Part shown: positions 19,922 to 30,634 of the stretch, piece by piece | Numbering within the stretch: position 1 is the first letter of the stretch | Layout: the number at the start of each line of letters is the position of its first letter | NCBI RefSeq assembly: GCF_000745265.1 | Contig: NZ_JQNN01000001.1 | Coordinates: 2,480,001-2,544,000 of the forward strand | Length of the DNA: 64,000 nucleotides | Direction of reading: 5' to 3' | Source: Massilia sp. 9096 | Lineage (GTDB): Bacteria; Pseudomonadota; Gammaproteobacteria; Burkholderiales; Burkholderiaceae_D | Made by a program: the position numbers and the translations under genes | The notes under the pieces: model-generated | Database searches by the model: none | Seen by the model: the letters and a program-made list of their open reading frames with translations, nothing else | What the model was told of the DNA's origin: nothing

Positions 19922-20269
19922 TCACTCGTCGAAATCCTCGGCCAGGTTCTTCCAGCCGCGGCTCTTGGCGAAGGCCGCGAATTCCTCGGGCGCCTCGAGC
20001 ACGATCAGCTTGGCTTCCTGCAGGCCCGGATCGCTGTGGCCGAAATCCGGCCCCTTGTAGCCGAGCGCGCGCAGGCGGTCGACGATCTGGCGCACCAGCA
20101 CGCTGTCCTTGTAGGCGCCGGGGTCGAGCTGGCGCGCGAACTCGACATAGACGTCGATGATGCCGTAGCCCTCGTCGAAGATACGGATTGCCTTGACGTC
20201 GAGGGTAAGGCCGCTGCTGTCCTTGGCCTGGAAGGGGCCGGACAATTCAATATCGGAATCGGTAGTCAT
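19922..20269 (-). CDS. Conserved hypothetical protein, 115 aa
   Basis: A soluble acidic protein with no recognised family. Its composition is that of a folded domain (SGLTLDVKAIRIFDEGYG, IIDVYVEFARQLD). It is the last gene of a minus-strand series behind the small membrane protein and the RND operon, with a 45-bp gap, and converges with the metallo-beta-lactamase-fold gene. Confidence 0.65.
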   Translation of the reverse strand: MTTDSDIELSGPFQAKDSSGLTLDVKAIRIFDEGYGIIDVYVEFARQLDPGAYKDSVLVRQIVDRLRALGYKGPDFGHSDPGLQEAKLIVLEAPEEFAAFAKSRGWKNLAEDFDE

Positions 20270-20314
20270 GGTTCGAGCATACCACCGTGGCGGCGGGCCT
20301 GCTTACGCGCGCGC

Positions 20315-20728
20315 CTACGCGTGCGCGTGCGCCTGCGCGTCCGCCAGCGCCTGCGCGCCCCACCACGCGTCCAGCCCATTGCCCAGCAAGGCCATCGCAA
20401 TCACCAGTCCCCCGATGATCCACCTCCGCCTGCGCGACAGGCGCGGATCGCGCCAGGTGCGCCAGAGGCTCAGCGCGGCATGCGCCAGCACCAGCGCCAC
20501 GCCAACCGCCAGCAGCACGGCCAGCGTCGTGCGCCCCGCAAGGCCGACGATGTCCAGGCCCCAGTAGGCCAGCCCCGGCAAGGCCAGCGCCAGCGCGCCG
20601 AGCAGGTCGATCCAGGCCAGCGCCGCCGCCGGACCGAGTCGCCGCAGCGGCGTACGCAGCGCATGGCGATGCCCCCACCCCGTCAGCGCCAGCGTGCCGG
20701 CCACGTACGGGATCACCCACCAGGGCAT
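20315..20728 (-). CDS. Small integral membrane protein
   Basis: A 137-residue protein with about four hydrophobic helices (PWWVIPYVAGTLAL, ALAWIDLLGALALALPGLAYW, TLAVLLAVGVALVLA, WIIGGLVIAMALLG). A basic loop, WRDPRLSRRRRW, precedes the last helix. I recognise no family. The ATG at 20728 has GGGAG just upstream, 13 bases after the stop of the outer-membrane efflux gene, which places it at the end of the RND operon. Confidence 0.65.
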   Translation of the reverse strand: MPWWVIPYVAGTLALTGWGHRHALRTPLRRLGPAAALAWIDLLGALALALPGLAYWGLDIVGLAGRTTLAVLLAVGVALVLAHAALSLWRTWRDPRLSRRRRWIIGGLVIAMALLGNGLDAWWGAQALADAQAHAHA

Positions 20729-20741
20729 GCCCGCTCCCAAT

Positions 20742-22208
20742 TTACTGCTCTGCGTGCCAGCCGCCTCCCAGCGACTGGATCAGCGCGACGGCCGTCGACT
20801 GGCGCGAGCCCTGGGTCTGCACCAGCGCACGGCGCGCGCTCAAGGCCGTGACCTGGGCCTGCACCACCTGCGAGTAGTCGACCTGGCCGGCCTTGTAGCG
20901 GTTGAGCACCTGCTCCTCGACCTTGTCGGCGGCTTCGGAAGCCTGGCGCTGCAGCTCCTGCTGCTGGACCAGGATGCGGGTCGCGGACAGCTGGTCCTCG
21001 ACGTCGGCGAAGGCCGTGAGCACGGTCTGGCGGTAGCGCGCGGCGGCTTCGTCCTGGGCCGCGCGGGTCGACTCGACCGCGGCGCGCAGCGCGCCGAAGT
21101 TGATCGCGGTCTGGGCCGCGGACAGGCCGTAGGTCCAGGCCGCGTTCGAGGCGCGGAACAAATCGCTCACCACGCTGCCCGAGGTGCCGTAGCTGCCGCT
21201 CAGGTTGACGCTCGGGAAGTAGGCCGAGCGGGCGATGCCGATCTGCTCGTTGGCGGCGGCCACGCGGCGCTCGGCGCCGGCGATGTCGGGGCGGCGCTGC
21301 AGCAGCAGCGAGGGCACGCCGACCGGCACGTCCGGCACCGTCGGCGCCCACTTGGCCGGGGCGATGGTGACGTCGGCCGGGGCCTTGCCGATCAGGACCG
21401 CGATCGCGTGCTCGAGCTGGGCGCGCTGGTTGGCCAGCTGGACTTCGTCGGCCTGGGCGTTGGACAGCGTGGTCTGGGCCTGGTAGACGTCCGAGTGCGG
21501 CGCGATGCCGACGTCGTAGCGGTTCTGGGTGTACTTCAGCACGCGCTGGTAGCCTTCGATCGAGGCGCGCAGCAGGTCGCGCTGGGCGTCGATCGAGCGC
21601 AGCGAGACGTAGTCGGCGGCCAGCTCGCCCTGGGCCGACAGCGTGGCCGCGGCGAGGTCGGCGGCGCTGGCCTGGGCGTTGAACTGGGCCGCGTTGACGC
21701 CGGCGCGCAGGCGGCCCCAGACGTCCGGCTCCCAGCTGCCGCCCAGCTGCAGGCGGTAGTTGTTGGCGATGTTGCCGCGTCCGCCGCCGCCGATCACTGT
21801 GCCGTTGCTGGTCACGGTGGTGCTGCTGTTGCCGGCCTTGGTGCCGCTGCGGTCGCCCGACAGGCTCAGCGTCGCGCTCGGCCACAGCTCGGCGCGCTGC
21901 TCGGCCACCAGCGCGCGTGCCTGCGCGTAGGCGGCCACCGCGGCGGCCACGTTCTGGTTCGAGACCTGCACCTGGCCGGCCAGGTCGTTCAGGACCGGGT
22001 CGCCGAACAGGGTCCACCAGGGACCCCGTTCGAGGGCGTCGGCGGGCGCCGCCGGCACCCAGCCCTCGAGCTCCTTGAACTTGGGCGGCTCGGGCGTGTC
22101 GGGCCGGTGATAGGCCGGCGTGAACGAGCAGCCGGACAGGAAGGCGGCTGCGGCAAGGGCGATCGCAGTGAGACGGACGGTGACGCTATGCATGCTCTTT
22201 TTTTTCAT
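20742..22208 (-). CDS. RND efflux outer-membrane lipoprotein (NodT/OprM family)
   Basis: A 488-residue TolC-like lipoprotein. The signal ends in the lipobox LSGC, so Cys27 should be lipidated. Two repeated outer-membrane efflux domains follow, with the usual markers WWTLFGDP, WEPDVWGRLR, LLLQRRPDIAGAERR and NRYKAGQVDYSQV. It forms the exit duct for the adjacent MdtABC-like pump. Its ATG overlaps the stop of the MdtC-like gene (ATGA). Confidence 0.93.
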   Translation of the reverse strand: MKKKSMHSVTVRLTAIALAAAAFLSGCSFTPAYHRPDTPEPPKFKELEGWVPAAPADALERGPWWTLFGDPVLNDLAGQVQVSNQNVAAAVAAYAQARALVAEQRAELWPSATLSLSGDRSGTKAGNSSTTVTSNGTVIGGGGRGNIANNYRLQLGGSWEPDVWGRLRAGVNAAQFNAQASAADLAAATLSAQGELAADYVSLRSIDAQRDLLRASIEGYQRVLKYTQNRYDVGIAPHSDVYQAQTTLSNAQADEVQLANQRAQLEHAIAVLIGKAPADVTIAPAKWAPTVPDVPVGVPSLLLQRRPDIAGAERRVAAANEQIGIARSAYFPSVNLSGSYGTSGSVVSDLFRASNAAWTYGLSAAQTAINFGALRAAVESTRAAQDEAAARYRQTVLTAFADVEDQLSATRILVQQQELQRQASEAADKVEEQVLNRYKAGQVDYSQVVQAQVTALSARRALVQTQGSRQSTAVALIQSLGGGWHAEQ

Positions 22209-25200
22209 GAATGGGATGGTACCGAAGACGGATGCTCGACCGGCTGGCGCGCCAGTTCGTGCTCGTCCGGCTTCTTGGTGCGCAGTTTGTCGAGGTAGAC
22301 GTAGACCACCGGCGTGGTCAGCAGCGTGAGCAGCTGGCTGGCGATCAGGCCGCCGATGATGGCGATGCCGAGCGGCTGGCGCAGCTCCGAGCCTTCGCCG
22401 AAGCCGATCGCCAGCGGCAGCGCGCCCAGCGCCGCGGCCAGCGTCGTCATCAGGATCGGGCGGAAGCGCAGCAGGCAGGCTTCGCGCACGGCCTCGGTGG
22501 CGCTCAGGCCGCGCGCGCGCTCGGCGTCCAGCGCGAAGTCGATGATCAGGATCGCGTTCTTCTTGACGATGCCGATCAGCAGGAAGATGCCGATCAGCGC
22601 GATGATCGAGAACTCCATGTGGAACATCAGCAGCGCCAGCACGGCGCCGACGCCGGCCGAGGGCAGCGTCGACAGCACGGTCAACGGGTGCACCAGGCTT
22701 TCGTACAGGATGCCCAGCACGATGTAGATGACCACGATCGCGGCCAGGATCAGCAGCGGCTGCTGCTGGTTCGATTCCTGCGCCTGCTTGGCCTGGCCTT
22801 CGAAGCTGCCGCGCACGTTGGTCGGCATGCCGATCTGGGCTTCGGCCGCGCGCACCTGGTCCTGGGCCTGCGACAGCGACACGCCGGGCGCGAGGTTGAA
22901 CGAGATGGTGGTGGCGACCACGCCGTCCTGGTGGTTGACCGAGCTGGGCGTGGAGCGCTCCGAAAAGCGCGCCATCGTGGTCAACGGCACCATGGTCTTG
23001 GCGCTGGTCGACAGCGCCGAGCCGGACGAGGGGTCGCGCGCCGCGGTCAGGTTGGTGGTGCTGCCCGGTGAACCGCCGCCGCCGGACGATGCGGCGCCCG
23101 CGCCCAGCGTGCCGAGCGCGCTGCCGTTGCCGGCCCCGGCGCCGCCCGCGTTCTGGGTGGCCGGGGCGGCGCTGCCGGCGCTGCCGCTGCTCACCGAGGT
23201 GCTGGCTGAAGTGCTCACCGAGGCGCTCACCGAGCTGGTCACCGAGCCGGCGCCGCTGGCCGTGCTCGTGCCGGTGCCGCCGGTGCCCTGGGTCGCGCTG
23301 CCGGTGCCGGAGGTGGTGCCGGTGGTGCCCGGGGCGCCGGCGCTGGACACCGGCACGTAGACGTCGTTGAGCGCATTCGGCGACTGCGCGTAGCGCTGCG
23401 CTACGCCCATGATCACGTGGTACTGGTTCAGCTCATCGTAGATGTTGGCGACCTGGCGCTGGCCGAAGGCGTCGTACATCGCGTTGTCGACGTCGCGCGC
23501 GCTGATCCCCAGGCGCGCGGCGGTGGCGGTATCGATGTCGACGTAGGTTTCGACGCCGTTGTCGGCCTGGTCGGTGTCGACGTCGGTCAAGCCCTTCTGC
23601 GCTTTCATGGCGTCGGCCAGGCGCGTCGCCCATTTCTTCAGGTCGGCGCTGCTGTCGCTCTTGAGCGTGTACTGGTAGGTCGAGTTGCTCTGGCGTCCGC
23701 CCATGCGCAGGTCCTGCACCGGGTTCAGGAACAGCTGCACCCCGGTGACGTGGGCCAGCTTGGGCCGCAAGCGCGCGATCACGGCCTGGCCGCTCTCGCC
23801 CTTGGCGCGCTCGCCCACCGGTTTCAGGTTGAGGAACATGAAGCCGCCGCCGGCGCGCGAACCGCCGGTGAAGCCGACCACGGTGTCGACCGCCGGGTCG
23901 CTGGTGATGATGTTGACCAGCTGGCGCAGCTTGCCCTGCATCGCCTGGAACGAGATGCTCTGGTCGGCGCGCATGCCGCCCGCCACCTGGCCGGTGTCCT
24001 GCTGCGGGAAGAAGCCCTTGGGCGCGGCCGCGAACAGGTAGACGTTCAGGCCGACCACGAACAGCAGGATCAGCATCACCAACGGTTTACTGTCCAGCGC
24101 CCAGTCGAGCGCATGCTCGTAGCTCTTCATGACCACGCTGAAGCCGCGCTCGAAAAAGCGTCCGATGCGGCTCTGCTCGCGCTTGAGCTGGTGCTTGTGG
24201 TCTTCCTTGTCGCCCTTGAGCAGCAAGGCGCACAGCATCGGCGTGGTGGTCAGCGAGATCACCAGCGAGATCATGACGGCCACCGACAGCGTCACCGCGA
24301 ACTCGCGGAACAGGCGTCCGACCTGGCCGCCCATGAACAGCAGCGGGATGAACACTGCGATCAGCGACAGGCTGATCGACAGCACCGTGAAACCGACTTC
24401 CTGGGCGCCCAGCAGGGCCGCCTTGACCTTGTCCATGCCCTCTTCGACGTGGCGGCTGGTGTTTTCCAGCACGACGATGGCGTCGTCGACCACGAAGCCG
24501 GTAGCCACCGTCAGCGCCATCAGCGACAGGTTATTCAACGAGAACCCGAGCAGGTACATCACCCCGAAGGTGCCCAGCAGCGACACCACGGTCGCCACCG
24601 CCGGCACCACGGTCGCGCGCACGCTGCGCAGGAACACGCTGACCACCAGCACCACCAGCGCGATCGAGATCATCAGCGTGAATTCGATCTCGCGCAGCGA
24701 GGCGCGGATCGAGTTGGTGCGGTCCGAGGCCACGCGCATGGTGACGTCTTCCGGCAGCTGGGCCTGCAGCTGGGGCAGCAGCGCGCGTACGCCGTCGACG
24801 GTCTCGATGACGTTGGCGCCCGGCTGGCTGGTCACCAGCACGATGATCGCCGGGCGGCCGTTGAACAGGCCGAGCGTGTGGATGTCCTCGACCCCGTCGC
24901 TGACCTCGGCGATGTCCTGCAGGCGCACCGCGGCGCCGTTGCGCCAGGCGACCACCAGGCCCTTGTAATCGGCGGCGGTGCGGCCGCCCGTCGGGGTGTT
25001 GACCTGCGAGTAGATCTGCAGGCGCTGGCCCTGCCCTTCGAGCTCGCCTTTCGGGCGGTTCGGATTGGTGGCCTGGATCGCGGCGCGGATGTCTTCGGCC
25101 GAGACCCCGTAGTTGTTCATCTGGTAGGGGATCAGGTCGACGCGCACCGCCGGCAGCGAGCCGCCGCCGATCTCGACGTCGCCCACGCCCTTGACCTGGG

Positions 25201-25699
25201 CCAGCTTTTGCTGCACCAGGTTCGAGACCTCGTCGTAGATCTGGCCCGGGCTGCGCGTCTTGGACGTCAGCGCCAGGATGATCACCGGCGCATCCGACGG
25301 GTTGGCCTTGCGGTAGGTCGGGTTCTGGCGCAGCGTCGACGGCAGGTCGGCGCGCGAGGCGTTGATCGCGGCCTGCACTTCGCGCGCGGCGGCGTCGATC
25401 TGGCGGTTCAGGTCGAACTGCAGGTTGATGCGGGTCTGGCCGGTGCCGCTTTGCGAGGTGATCTCGTTGACGCCGGCGATCACCGCCAGGCGCCGCTCGA
25501 GCGGCGTGGCGACCGAGCTGGCCATCGTGTCCGGGCTGCCGCCCGGCAGGTTGGCGGTGACCGAGATCGCCGGGAAGTCGACCTGGGGCAGCGGCGAGAC
25601 CGGCAGCACGAAAAAGGCGCCGATGCCGGCCAGCGCCAGCCCCAGGGTCAGGAGGACCGTGGCGATCGGCCGGTTGACGAAGGGCTTCGAGAGGTTCAT
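22205..25699 (-). CDS. mdtC: MdtC-like RND multidrug efflux transporter with a low-complexity insertion
   Basis: A 1164-residue inner-membrane proton-driven pump of the HAE1 RND family. It has 12 transmembrane helices, large periplasmic loops after helices 1 and 7, and the helix-4 [13 protein letters not shown] motif. It exceeds the usual 1025-1040 residues because a stretch of about 117 residues rich in Gly, Ser, Thr and Ala (about residues 784-900, DNA 22998-23350) is inserted between NDVYVPVSS and [13 protein letters not shown]. That is the periplasmic hairpin before the conserved MVP strand. Mdt-type B and C subunits form mixed trimers. It is coupled to mdtB and the outer-membrane gene by ATGA overlaps. 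Confidence 0.92.
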   Translation of the reverse strand: MNLSKPFVNRPIATVLLTLGLALAGIGAFFVLPVSPLPQVDFPAISVTANLPGGSPDTMASSVATPLERRLAVIAGVNEITSQSGTGQTRINLQFDLNRQIDAAAREVQAAINASRADLPSTLRQNPTYRKANPSDAPVIILALTSKTRSPGQIYDEVSNLVQQKLAQVKGVGDVEIGGGSLPAVRVDLIPYQMNNYGVSAEDIRAAIQATNPNRPKGELEGQGQRLQIYSQVNTPTGGRTAADYKGLVVAWRNGAAVRLQDIAEVSDGVEDIHTLGLFNGRPAIIVLVTSQPGANVIETVDGVRALLPQLQAQLPEDVTMRVASDRTNSIRASLREIEFTLMISIALVVLVVSVFLRSVRATVVPAVATVVSLLGTFGVMYLLGFSLNNLSLMALTVATGFVVDDAIVVLENTSRHVEEGMDKVKAALLGAQEVGFTVLSISLSLIAVFIPLLFMGGQVGRLFREFAVTLSVAVMISLVISLTTTPMLCALLLKGDKEDHKHQLKREQSRIGRFFERGFSVVMKSYEHALDWALDSKPLVMLILLFVVGLNVYLFAAAPKGFFPQQDTGQVAGGMRADQSISFQAMQGKLRQLVNIITSDPAVDTVVGFTGGSRAGGGFMFLNLKPVGERAKGESGQAVIARLRPKLAHVTGVQLFLNPVQDLRMGGRQSNSTYQYTLKSDSSADLKKWATRLADAMKAQKGLTDVDTDQADNGVETYVDIDTATAARLGISARDVDNAMYDAFGQRQVANIYDELNQYHVIMGVAQRYAQSPNALNDVYVPVSSAGAPGTTGTTSGTGSATQGTGGTGTSTASGAGSVTSSVSASVSTSASTSVSSGSAGSAAPATQNAGGAGAGNGSALGTLGAGAASSGGGGSPGSTTNLTAARDPSSGSALSTSAKTMVPLTTMARFSERSTPSSVNHQDGVVATTISFNLAPGVSLSQAQDQVRAAEAQIGMPTNVRGSFEGQAKQAQESNQQQPLLILAAIVVIYIVLGILYESLVHPLTVLSTLPSAGVGAVLALLMFHMEFSIIALIGIFLLIGIVKKNAILIIDFALDAERARGLSATEAVREACLLRFRPILMTTLAAALGALPLAIGFGEGSELRQPLGIAIIGGLIASQLLTLLTTPVVYVYLDKLRTKKPDEHELARQPVEHPSSVPSHS

Positions 25700-28600
25700 G
25701 CGCCGGCCCCCTGCGGATCGTCGTGCGCGCGCGCATGCGCGGGCGCGTTGGCCGGCGCCGGCGACAGCAGCGCGGCCGGTTGCGGCGTGTGCTGCGGCCT
25801 GGCGCCACCGCCGGTGCCCGGACCGGCGCCGGGTCCTTTGTCGTCGCCCGGACCCGAGCCGGGACCGTCCGGCTTGGCCGGCGCTTCGCCGCCCCAGCGG
25901 CGCGCCAGGCGGTCGAACGCCAGGTAGATCACCGGCGTGGTGAACAGCGTGAGCAGCTGGCTGACGATCAGGCCGCCGAAGATGGCCAGGCCCAACGGCC
26001 GGCGCAGCTCGGCGCCCTCGCCCCAGCCGAACATCAGCGGGATGGCGGCGAACAGTGCGGCCAGCGTGGTCATGATGATCGGGCGGAAGCGCAGCATCGC
26101 GGCCTGGTGGATCGCGGTGCGCGGGTCCTTGCCTTCGTCGCGCTCGGCCTCGATGGCGAAGTCGATCATCATGATGGCGTTCTTCTTGACGATGCCGATC
26201 AGCAGGATGATGCCGATGATGCCGATCACGCCCAGGCCCTGGCCGGTGACCAGCAGCGCGAGCAGCGCGCCGACGCCGGCCGACGGCAGCGTCGACAGGA
26301 TGGTCAGCGGGTGGATGTAGCTCTCGTACAGCACGCCGAGCACGATGTACACGCACACCACCGCCGCCAGGATCAGCCACAGCTGGCTGGTGAGCGACGC
26401 CTGGTAGGCGCCGGACGCGCCCAGGAAGGTCATCGTCACCGAGGCCGGCAGATGGATCTCCTGGGCCACGTCCTTGATCGCGGCGACCGCGGTGCCGAGC
26501 TTGACGCCCTTGGCGGTGTCGAAGCCGATCGTGGTGGCCGGGTACTGCGCCACGTGGGTGATCTGCAGCGGCGCGGCCTGCTCGGTGATCGAGGCGATCG
26601 CCGACAGCGGGGTCGAGGCGCCCGAACCGGTGCGCAGCTGCAGGTTGGTCAGGGCGTCGAGCGACATCTGCGGGTCCGACTGCGCTTCCAGGATCACGCG
26701 GTACTGGTTGGTCTCGGTGAAGATGGTCGAGACGATGCGCTGGCCGAACGCGCTGTACAGGGCGTCGTCGATGTTCGAGGCGGTGACCGACACGCGCGAG
26801 GCGCTGTCGCGGTCGATGTTGACGTAGGCCGCGGCGCCGGTCGCGCCGGCATCGGTGGTCACGTTGCGCAGTTCCTTGCGCCGGCCCATCGCCTGCGACA
26901 GCCTGGTGGCCCATTCGGTCACGGTCTTGGTGTCGGCGCCTTCGATCGACAGGCGGAACTGGGTCGGGCCGGTCTCGGCGTCGATGGTCAGGTCCTGGGT
27001 CGGCTGCAGGTACAGGATGGCGCCGGCGACGTTCTGGGCGACGCGGCGGCGCAGGCGGTCCATCAGCTCGTCCTGGTCGCCGTGCTTGTCCTTCAGGTTG
27101 ATCAGCATCGAGCCGGTGTTGAGCATGGTGTTGTTGGCCGCGTCTACGCCGACGGTCGAGGCCAGCGACAGCACGTCCGGGTCGGCCAGGATCTCGCGCG
27201 CGACCGCTTGCTGCAGCTGGGCCATCGAGGCGTACGAGATCGACTGGCGCGCTTCGATGCGCGCCTGCAGCTGGCCGGTGTCCTGGGTCGGGAACAGGCT
27301 CTTCGGGATGAAGGTCCACAGCAGCGCGGTCAGCACCAGCGTGCCCAGCGCGACCAGCAAGGTCAATCCCTGGCGTTCCAGCACCCAGTTCAGGCCGCGG
27401 TCGTAATGCTTGATGACGTAGTCGAAGAAGCCCTGGAAGCGGCGCGCGAAACCGCTCTGGTGCGACGGGTCCTCGGCGCGCAGCCAGCGTCCCGACATCA
27501 TCGGCACCAGCGTCAGCGAGACGATCGCCGAGATCAGGATCGTGATCGCCAGCGTCACCGCGAATTCGCGGAACAGGCGGCCCACCACGTCGCCCATGAA
27601 CAGCAGCGGGATCAGCACCGCGATCAGCGACACCGTCAGCGAGATGATGGTGAAGCCGATCTGGGTCGCGCCTTTCAGGGCCGCGGCCATCGGCTTTTCG
27701 CCTTCCTCGATGTAGCGCGAGATGTTCTCGATCATGACGATGGCGTCGTCGACCACGAAGCCGGTCGCGATGGTCAGCGCCATCAGCGACAGGTTGTTCA
27801 GCGAGTAGCCGAGCAGGTACATCACTCCGAACGTGCCGACCAGCGAGATCGGCACGGCGAGCGAGGCGATGACGGTCGCACGCACGCTGTGCAGGAAGGC
27901 GAAGATCACCAGCACCACCAGCAGCACCGCCAGCACCAGCTCGATCTGCACGTGCTCGACCGAGGCGCGGATGCCTGTGGTGCGGTCCGACAGCACGGTC
28001 AGGCTGACGGATGCCGGCAGGCTGGCCTGCAGGTCGGGCAGGCGCTGCTTGATGGCGTCGACGGTGGCGATCACGTTGGCGCCCGGCTGGCGCTGCACGT
28101 TCAGGATGATCGCCGGCTTCATGTTGGCCCAGGCGCCCAGCTTGACGTTCTCGGCGCTGTCGACCACGCGCGCGACGTCGGACAGGCGCACCGGCGCGCC
28201 GTTGCGGTAGGCGACGATCAGGTTCTGGTAGTCCGGGACGCTCAGCAGCTGGTCGTTGGCGTTGATGGTGTAGGCGCGCGTCGGGCCGTCGAACTGGCCC
28301 TTGGCGCTGTTGGCGTTGGCGGCGGTGATGGCCGAACGCAGCGTGTCCAGGCCCAGGCCGTTGGCGGCCAGCGCTTCGGTATTGGCCTGGATGCGCACCG
28401 CCGGGCGCTGGCCGCCCTGCAGCGTGACCAGGCCGACGCCGGTCACCTGGCTGATCTTGAGCGCCAGGTTGGTGTTGACGATGTTCTGGACTTCGGTCAG
28501 CGGCATCGTGTCCGAGGTGATCGCCAGCGTCAGCACCGGCGCGTCGGCCGGGTTGACCTTGGCGTACACCGGCGGCGCCGGCAGGTCGGTCGGCAGCAGC

Positions 28601-28950
28601 GAAGTGGCGGCATTGATCGCGGCCTGCACTTCCTGCTCGGCCACGTCGAGCGACTGGCCGAGGCCGAACTGCAGCGTGACGACCGAGACGCCGGCGGCGC
28701 TGGTCGAGCTCATGCGCGCCAGGCCGGCCATCTGGCCGAACTGGCGCTCGAGCGGCGCGGTCACGGTGCGCGACATCACTTCCGGGCTGGCGCCGGGGTA
28801 CAGCGTCTGCACCTGGATGGTCGGGAAGTCGACCTGGGGCAGCGCCGACAGCGGCAGGAACTTGTAGCCGACCAGGCCGGCCAGCACGATCGCCAGCATC
28901 AGCAGCGCGGTCGCGACCGGGCGCTTGATGAATGGTGCGGATGGACTCAT
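25696..28950 (-). CDS. mdtB: MdtB-like RND multidrug efflux transporter
   Basis: A 1084-residue RND pump subunit of the same family as its neighbour. Markers are [15 protein letters not shown] at the first helix, the helix-4 [16 protein letters not shown] with its proton-relay Asp pair, and [17 protein letters not shown] late in the chain. The last 60 residues are a Gly/Pro/Ala-rich cytosolic tail not usual in the family. It is predicted to form heterotrimers with MdtC and dock to MdtA. A 37-bp gap follows the adaptor gene, and its stop overlaps the mdtC start. Confidence 0.93.
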   Translation of the reverse strand: MSPSAPFIKRPVATALLMLAIVLAGLVGYKFLPLSALPQVDFPTIQVQTLYPGASPEVMSRTVTAPLERQFGQMAGLARMSSTSAAGVSVVTLQFGLGQSLDVAEQEVQAAINAATSLLPTDLPAPPVYAKVNPADAPVLTLAITSDTMPLTEVQNIVNTNLALKISQVTGVGLVTLQGGQRPAVRIQANTEALAANGLGLDTLRSAITAANANSAKGQFDGPTRAYTINANDQLLSVPDYQNLIVAYRNGAPVRLSDVARVVDSAENVKLGAWANMKPAIILNVQRQPGANVIATVDAIKQRLPDLQASLPASVSLTVLSDRTTGIRASVEHVQIELVLAVLLVVLVIFAFLHSVRATVIASLAVPISLVGTFGVMYLLGYSLNNLSLMALTIATGFVVDDAIVMIENISRYIEEGEKPMAAALKGATQIGFTIISLTVSLIAVLIPLLFMGDVVGRLFREFAVTLAITILISAIVSLTLVPMMSGRWLRAEDPSHQSGFARRFQGFFDYVIKHYDRGLNWVLERQGLTLLVALGTLVLTALLWTFIPKSLFPTQDTGQLQARIEARQSISYASMAQLQQAVAREILADPDVLSLASTVGVDAANNTMLNTGSMLINLKDKHGDQDELMDRLRRRVAQNVAGAILYLQPTQDLTIDAETGPTQFRLSIEGADTKTVTEWATRLSQAMGRRKELRNVTTDAGATGAAAYVNIDRDSASRVSVTASNIDDALYSAFGQRIVSTIFTETNQYRVILEAQSDPQMSLDALTNLQLRTGSGASTPLSAIASITEQAAPLQITHVAQYPATTIGFDTAKGVKLGTAVAAIKDVAQEIHLPASVTMTFLGASGAYQASLTSQLWLILAAVVCVYIVLGVLYESYIHPLTILSTLPSAGVGALLALLVTGQGLGVIGIIGIILLIGIVKKNAIMMIDFAIEAERDEGKDPRTAIHQAAMLRFRPIIMTTLAALFAAIPLMFGWGEGAELRRPLGLAIFGGLIVSQLLTLFTTPVIYLAFDRLARRWGGEAPAKPDGPGSGPGDDKGPGAGPGTGGGARPQHTPQPAALLSPAPANAPAHARAHDDPQGAGA

Positions 28951-28987
28951 GCGATACGACCCCGGCTAGAACGAAGGATGGATGCCG

Positions 28988-30322
28988 TCATTGCGCCCCG
29001 CCCTGTCGCTGCTGCTGGCCGCGCTGATGGCGCTGGCCGCCTTGCTGGCCTTCGTGGTTCTGCTGCTGCGGCCGGTCGCCCGGCAGCATCACCTTGGCGC
29101 CGTCCTTCAGGCGGTCGGCGCCTTCGGTGATCACGGTCTCGCCGCCCTGCAGGCCGGTCTTGACCTCGACGCGGTCGACGGTCGACTGGCCGCGCGTCAC
29201 GTTGCGCAGTGCGACGGTCTTGTTCTGCGGATTGAGCACGTAGACGTAGTCGCCGTTGGCGCCGTGGCGCAGCGCCGTCACCGGCACCGTGATGGCGTTC
29301 TGGATGGTGTTGACCTGCAGGCGGATGTTCACGAACTGGCTCGGGAACAGCCTGGCGTTCTCGTTGTTGAAGCGGGCCTTGGCGCGCACGGTGCCGGTCT
29401 GGGTGTCGACCTGGTTGTCGAGCGCGAAGAAACGGCCCTGGGCCAGGGTGTCGGTGCGGGTGCGGTCCAGCGCGATCGCCGGCAGCTGGGCATTCTGGTT
29501 GACGCGCTGCTGGACTTCCGGCAGGTGGTCCTGCGGCACCGCGAACTCGACGTCGATCGGCGACTGCTGGGTGATCACGGCCACGCCGTTGGCGTCGCCG
29601 CTCGAGACCAGGTTGCCGATGTCGACCGTGCGCAGGCCGACGCGGCCCGAGATCGGCGCGCGCACCTGGGTGTAGCCGAGGTTGACGCGGGCGATGCCTT
29701 CGGCCGCCTTGTCGGTGGTGACCGCGCCTTCGAGCTGCTTGACCAGCGCGGCTTGCGTATCCACGTCCTGGCGCGCGATCGAGTCCTGCTGCAGCAGGGT
29801 CTGGTAGCGGCCGAGCGTGACGCGCGCGGTTTCCAGCTGGGCTTCGTCGCGCTGGCGCTGGCCGGTGGCCTGCAGCAGCGACAGCTGGGCCGGACGCGGG
29901 TCGATCGTGGCCAGCACCTGGCCTTCCTTGACCAGCTGGCCTTCGGTGAACTGGATCTTTTGCAGCACGCCGCCGATCTGCGGACGGACGGTGGCCACCG
30001 CGGCCGGGGTCACGGTGCCCAGCGCCTCGATGGTGACCGGAATGTCGGTGCGCTCGGCCTTGCCGACGCCGACCGTGGTGGGCGGCATGCCGCCGCGTCC
30101 GCCCGGACCGCCAGGACCGCCGCGGCCCGCGCCGGCGCCGCCCTGCCCGCGCCCGCCGGCGCCGGGACCGCCGGCCGGGGCCTGGTGAGTCAGGTGCCAG
30201 GCCAGTGCGCCCAGGCCGACCATGGCCAGGATGGCGACGATGGCGCCGATGATGCGCGACCTGCGCGTGCGTTGCGGGGTGGTGGTGGTTTTTTCTTTAT
30301 CTGGGGAGACGGTCGAATCCAT
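28988..30322 (-). CDS. mdtA: MdtA-like RND periplasmic adaptor (membrane fusion protein)
   Basis: A 444-residue adaptor. A single N-terminal membrane helix (IIGAIVAILAMVGLGALAW) anchors it. A Gly-rich linker (about 55-80) precedes the barrel-sandwich, hairpin and beta-barrel domains, with VRPQIGGVLQKIQFTEGQLVKEGQ and YTQVRAPISGRVG as family markers. A Gln-rich tail ends the protein. It bridges the pump and the outer-membrane lipoprotein. The ATG at 30322 has AAGGA upstream; an earlier in-frame start at 30382 lacks this. It opens the operon mdtA-mdtB-mdtC-outer membrane factor. Confidence 0.92.
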   Translation of the reverse strand: MDSTVSPDKEKTTTTPQRTRRSRIIGAIVAILAMVGLGALAWHLTHQAPAGGPGAGGRGQGGAGAGRGGPGGPGGRGGMPPTTVGVGKAERTDIPVTIEALGTVTPAAVATVRPQIGGVLQKIQFTEGQLVKEGQVLATIDPRPAQLSLLQATGQRQRDEAQLETARVTLGRYQTLLQQDSIARQDVDTQAALVKQLEGAVTTDKAAEGIARVNLGYTQVRAPISGRVGLRTVDIGNLVSSGDANGVAVITQQSPIDVEFAVPQDHLPEVQQRVNQNAQLPAIALDRTRTDTLAQGRFFALDNQVDTQTGTVRAKARFNNENARLFPSQFVNIRLQVNTIQNAITVPVTALRHGANGDYVYVLNPQNKTVALRNVTRGQSTVDRVEVKTGLQGGETVITEGADRLKDGAKVMLPGDRPQQQNHEGQQGGQRHQRGQQQRQGGAQ

Positions 30323-30634
30323 GCTTGTCCTTGGCGGCCGAGTGTTCAAAAGCACAATAAACGCAGCGTGGAACTTTAACATGGTCCGCCGGGTATTTTT
30401 GTTTCATAACGTACAGACGAGGATATTCATATTTCATAAAGGCCTTGCAGCCGCGTCTGTTGCAAATCCGCCTTTACCCGGTTTAACACCGTTAACATCA
30501 AGAAAGCGGACGTTCCAAGTGAGAACGGGCGCGAACTCGCGTCCGCACCCGTTTTCAAAGCATATGCATGTGCACTACATGCTGTTACAAACTGCTGACC
30601 GCGCTTAACGCCTGCGGTTCAACGCCAGTTCACC
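30323..30634. other. Intergenic region upstream of the mdt operon
   Basis: A 312-bp AT-richer stretch between the sppA stop and the mdtA start, both on the minus strand. It should contain the mdt promoter. An inverted repeat, GTTTAACACCGTTAAC (30481-30496), could be a repressor site, but no regulator gene adjoins it. I find no RNA gene or clear promoter. Confidence 0.4.

Noticed and set aside
20247..20720. A 157-codon minus-strand frame overlapping the small membrane protein
   Set aside because: The competing frame at 20315-20728 encodes proper hydrophobic helices and has a ribosome binding site; this one is Gly/Ala/Arg shadow.
22205..27319. A single 1704-codon minus-strand frame that appears to fuse both RND pump genes
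   Set aside because: The part upstream of 25699 is the wrong frame of mdtB; the real mdtC starts at 25699 with an ATGA overlap, and mdtB is complete in its own frame.
25723..29130. An 1135-codon plus-strand frame across mdtB
   Set aside because: Antisense shadow of the pump gene with His/Gln/Arg-rich composition and no domain.
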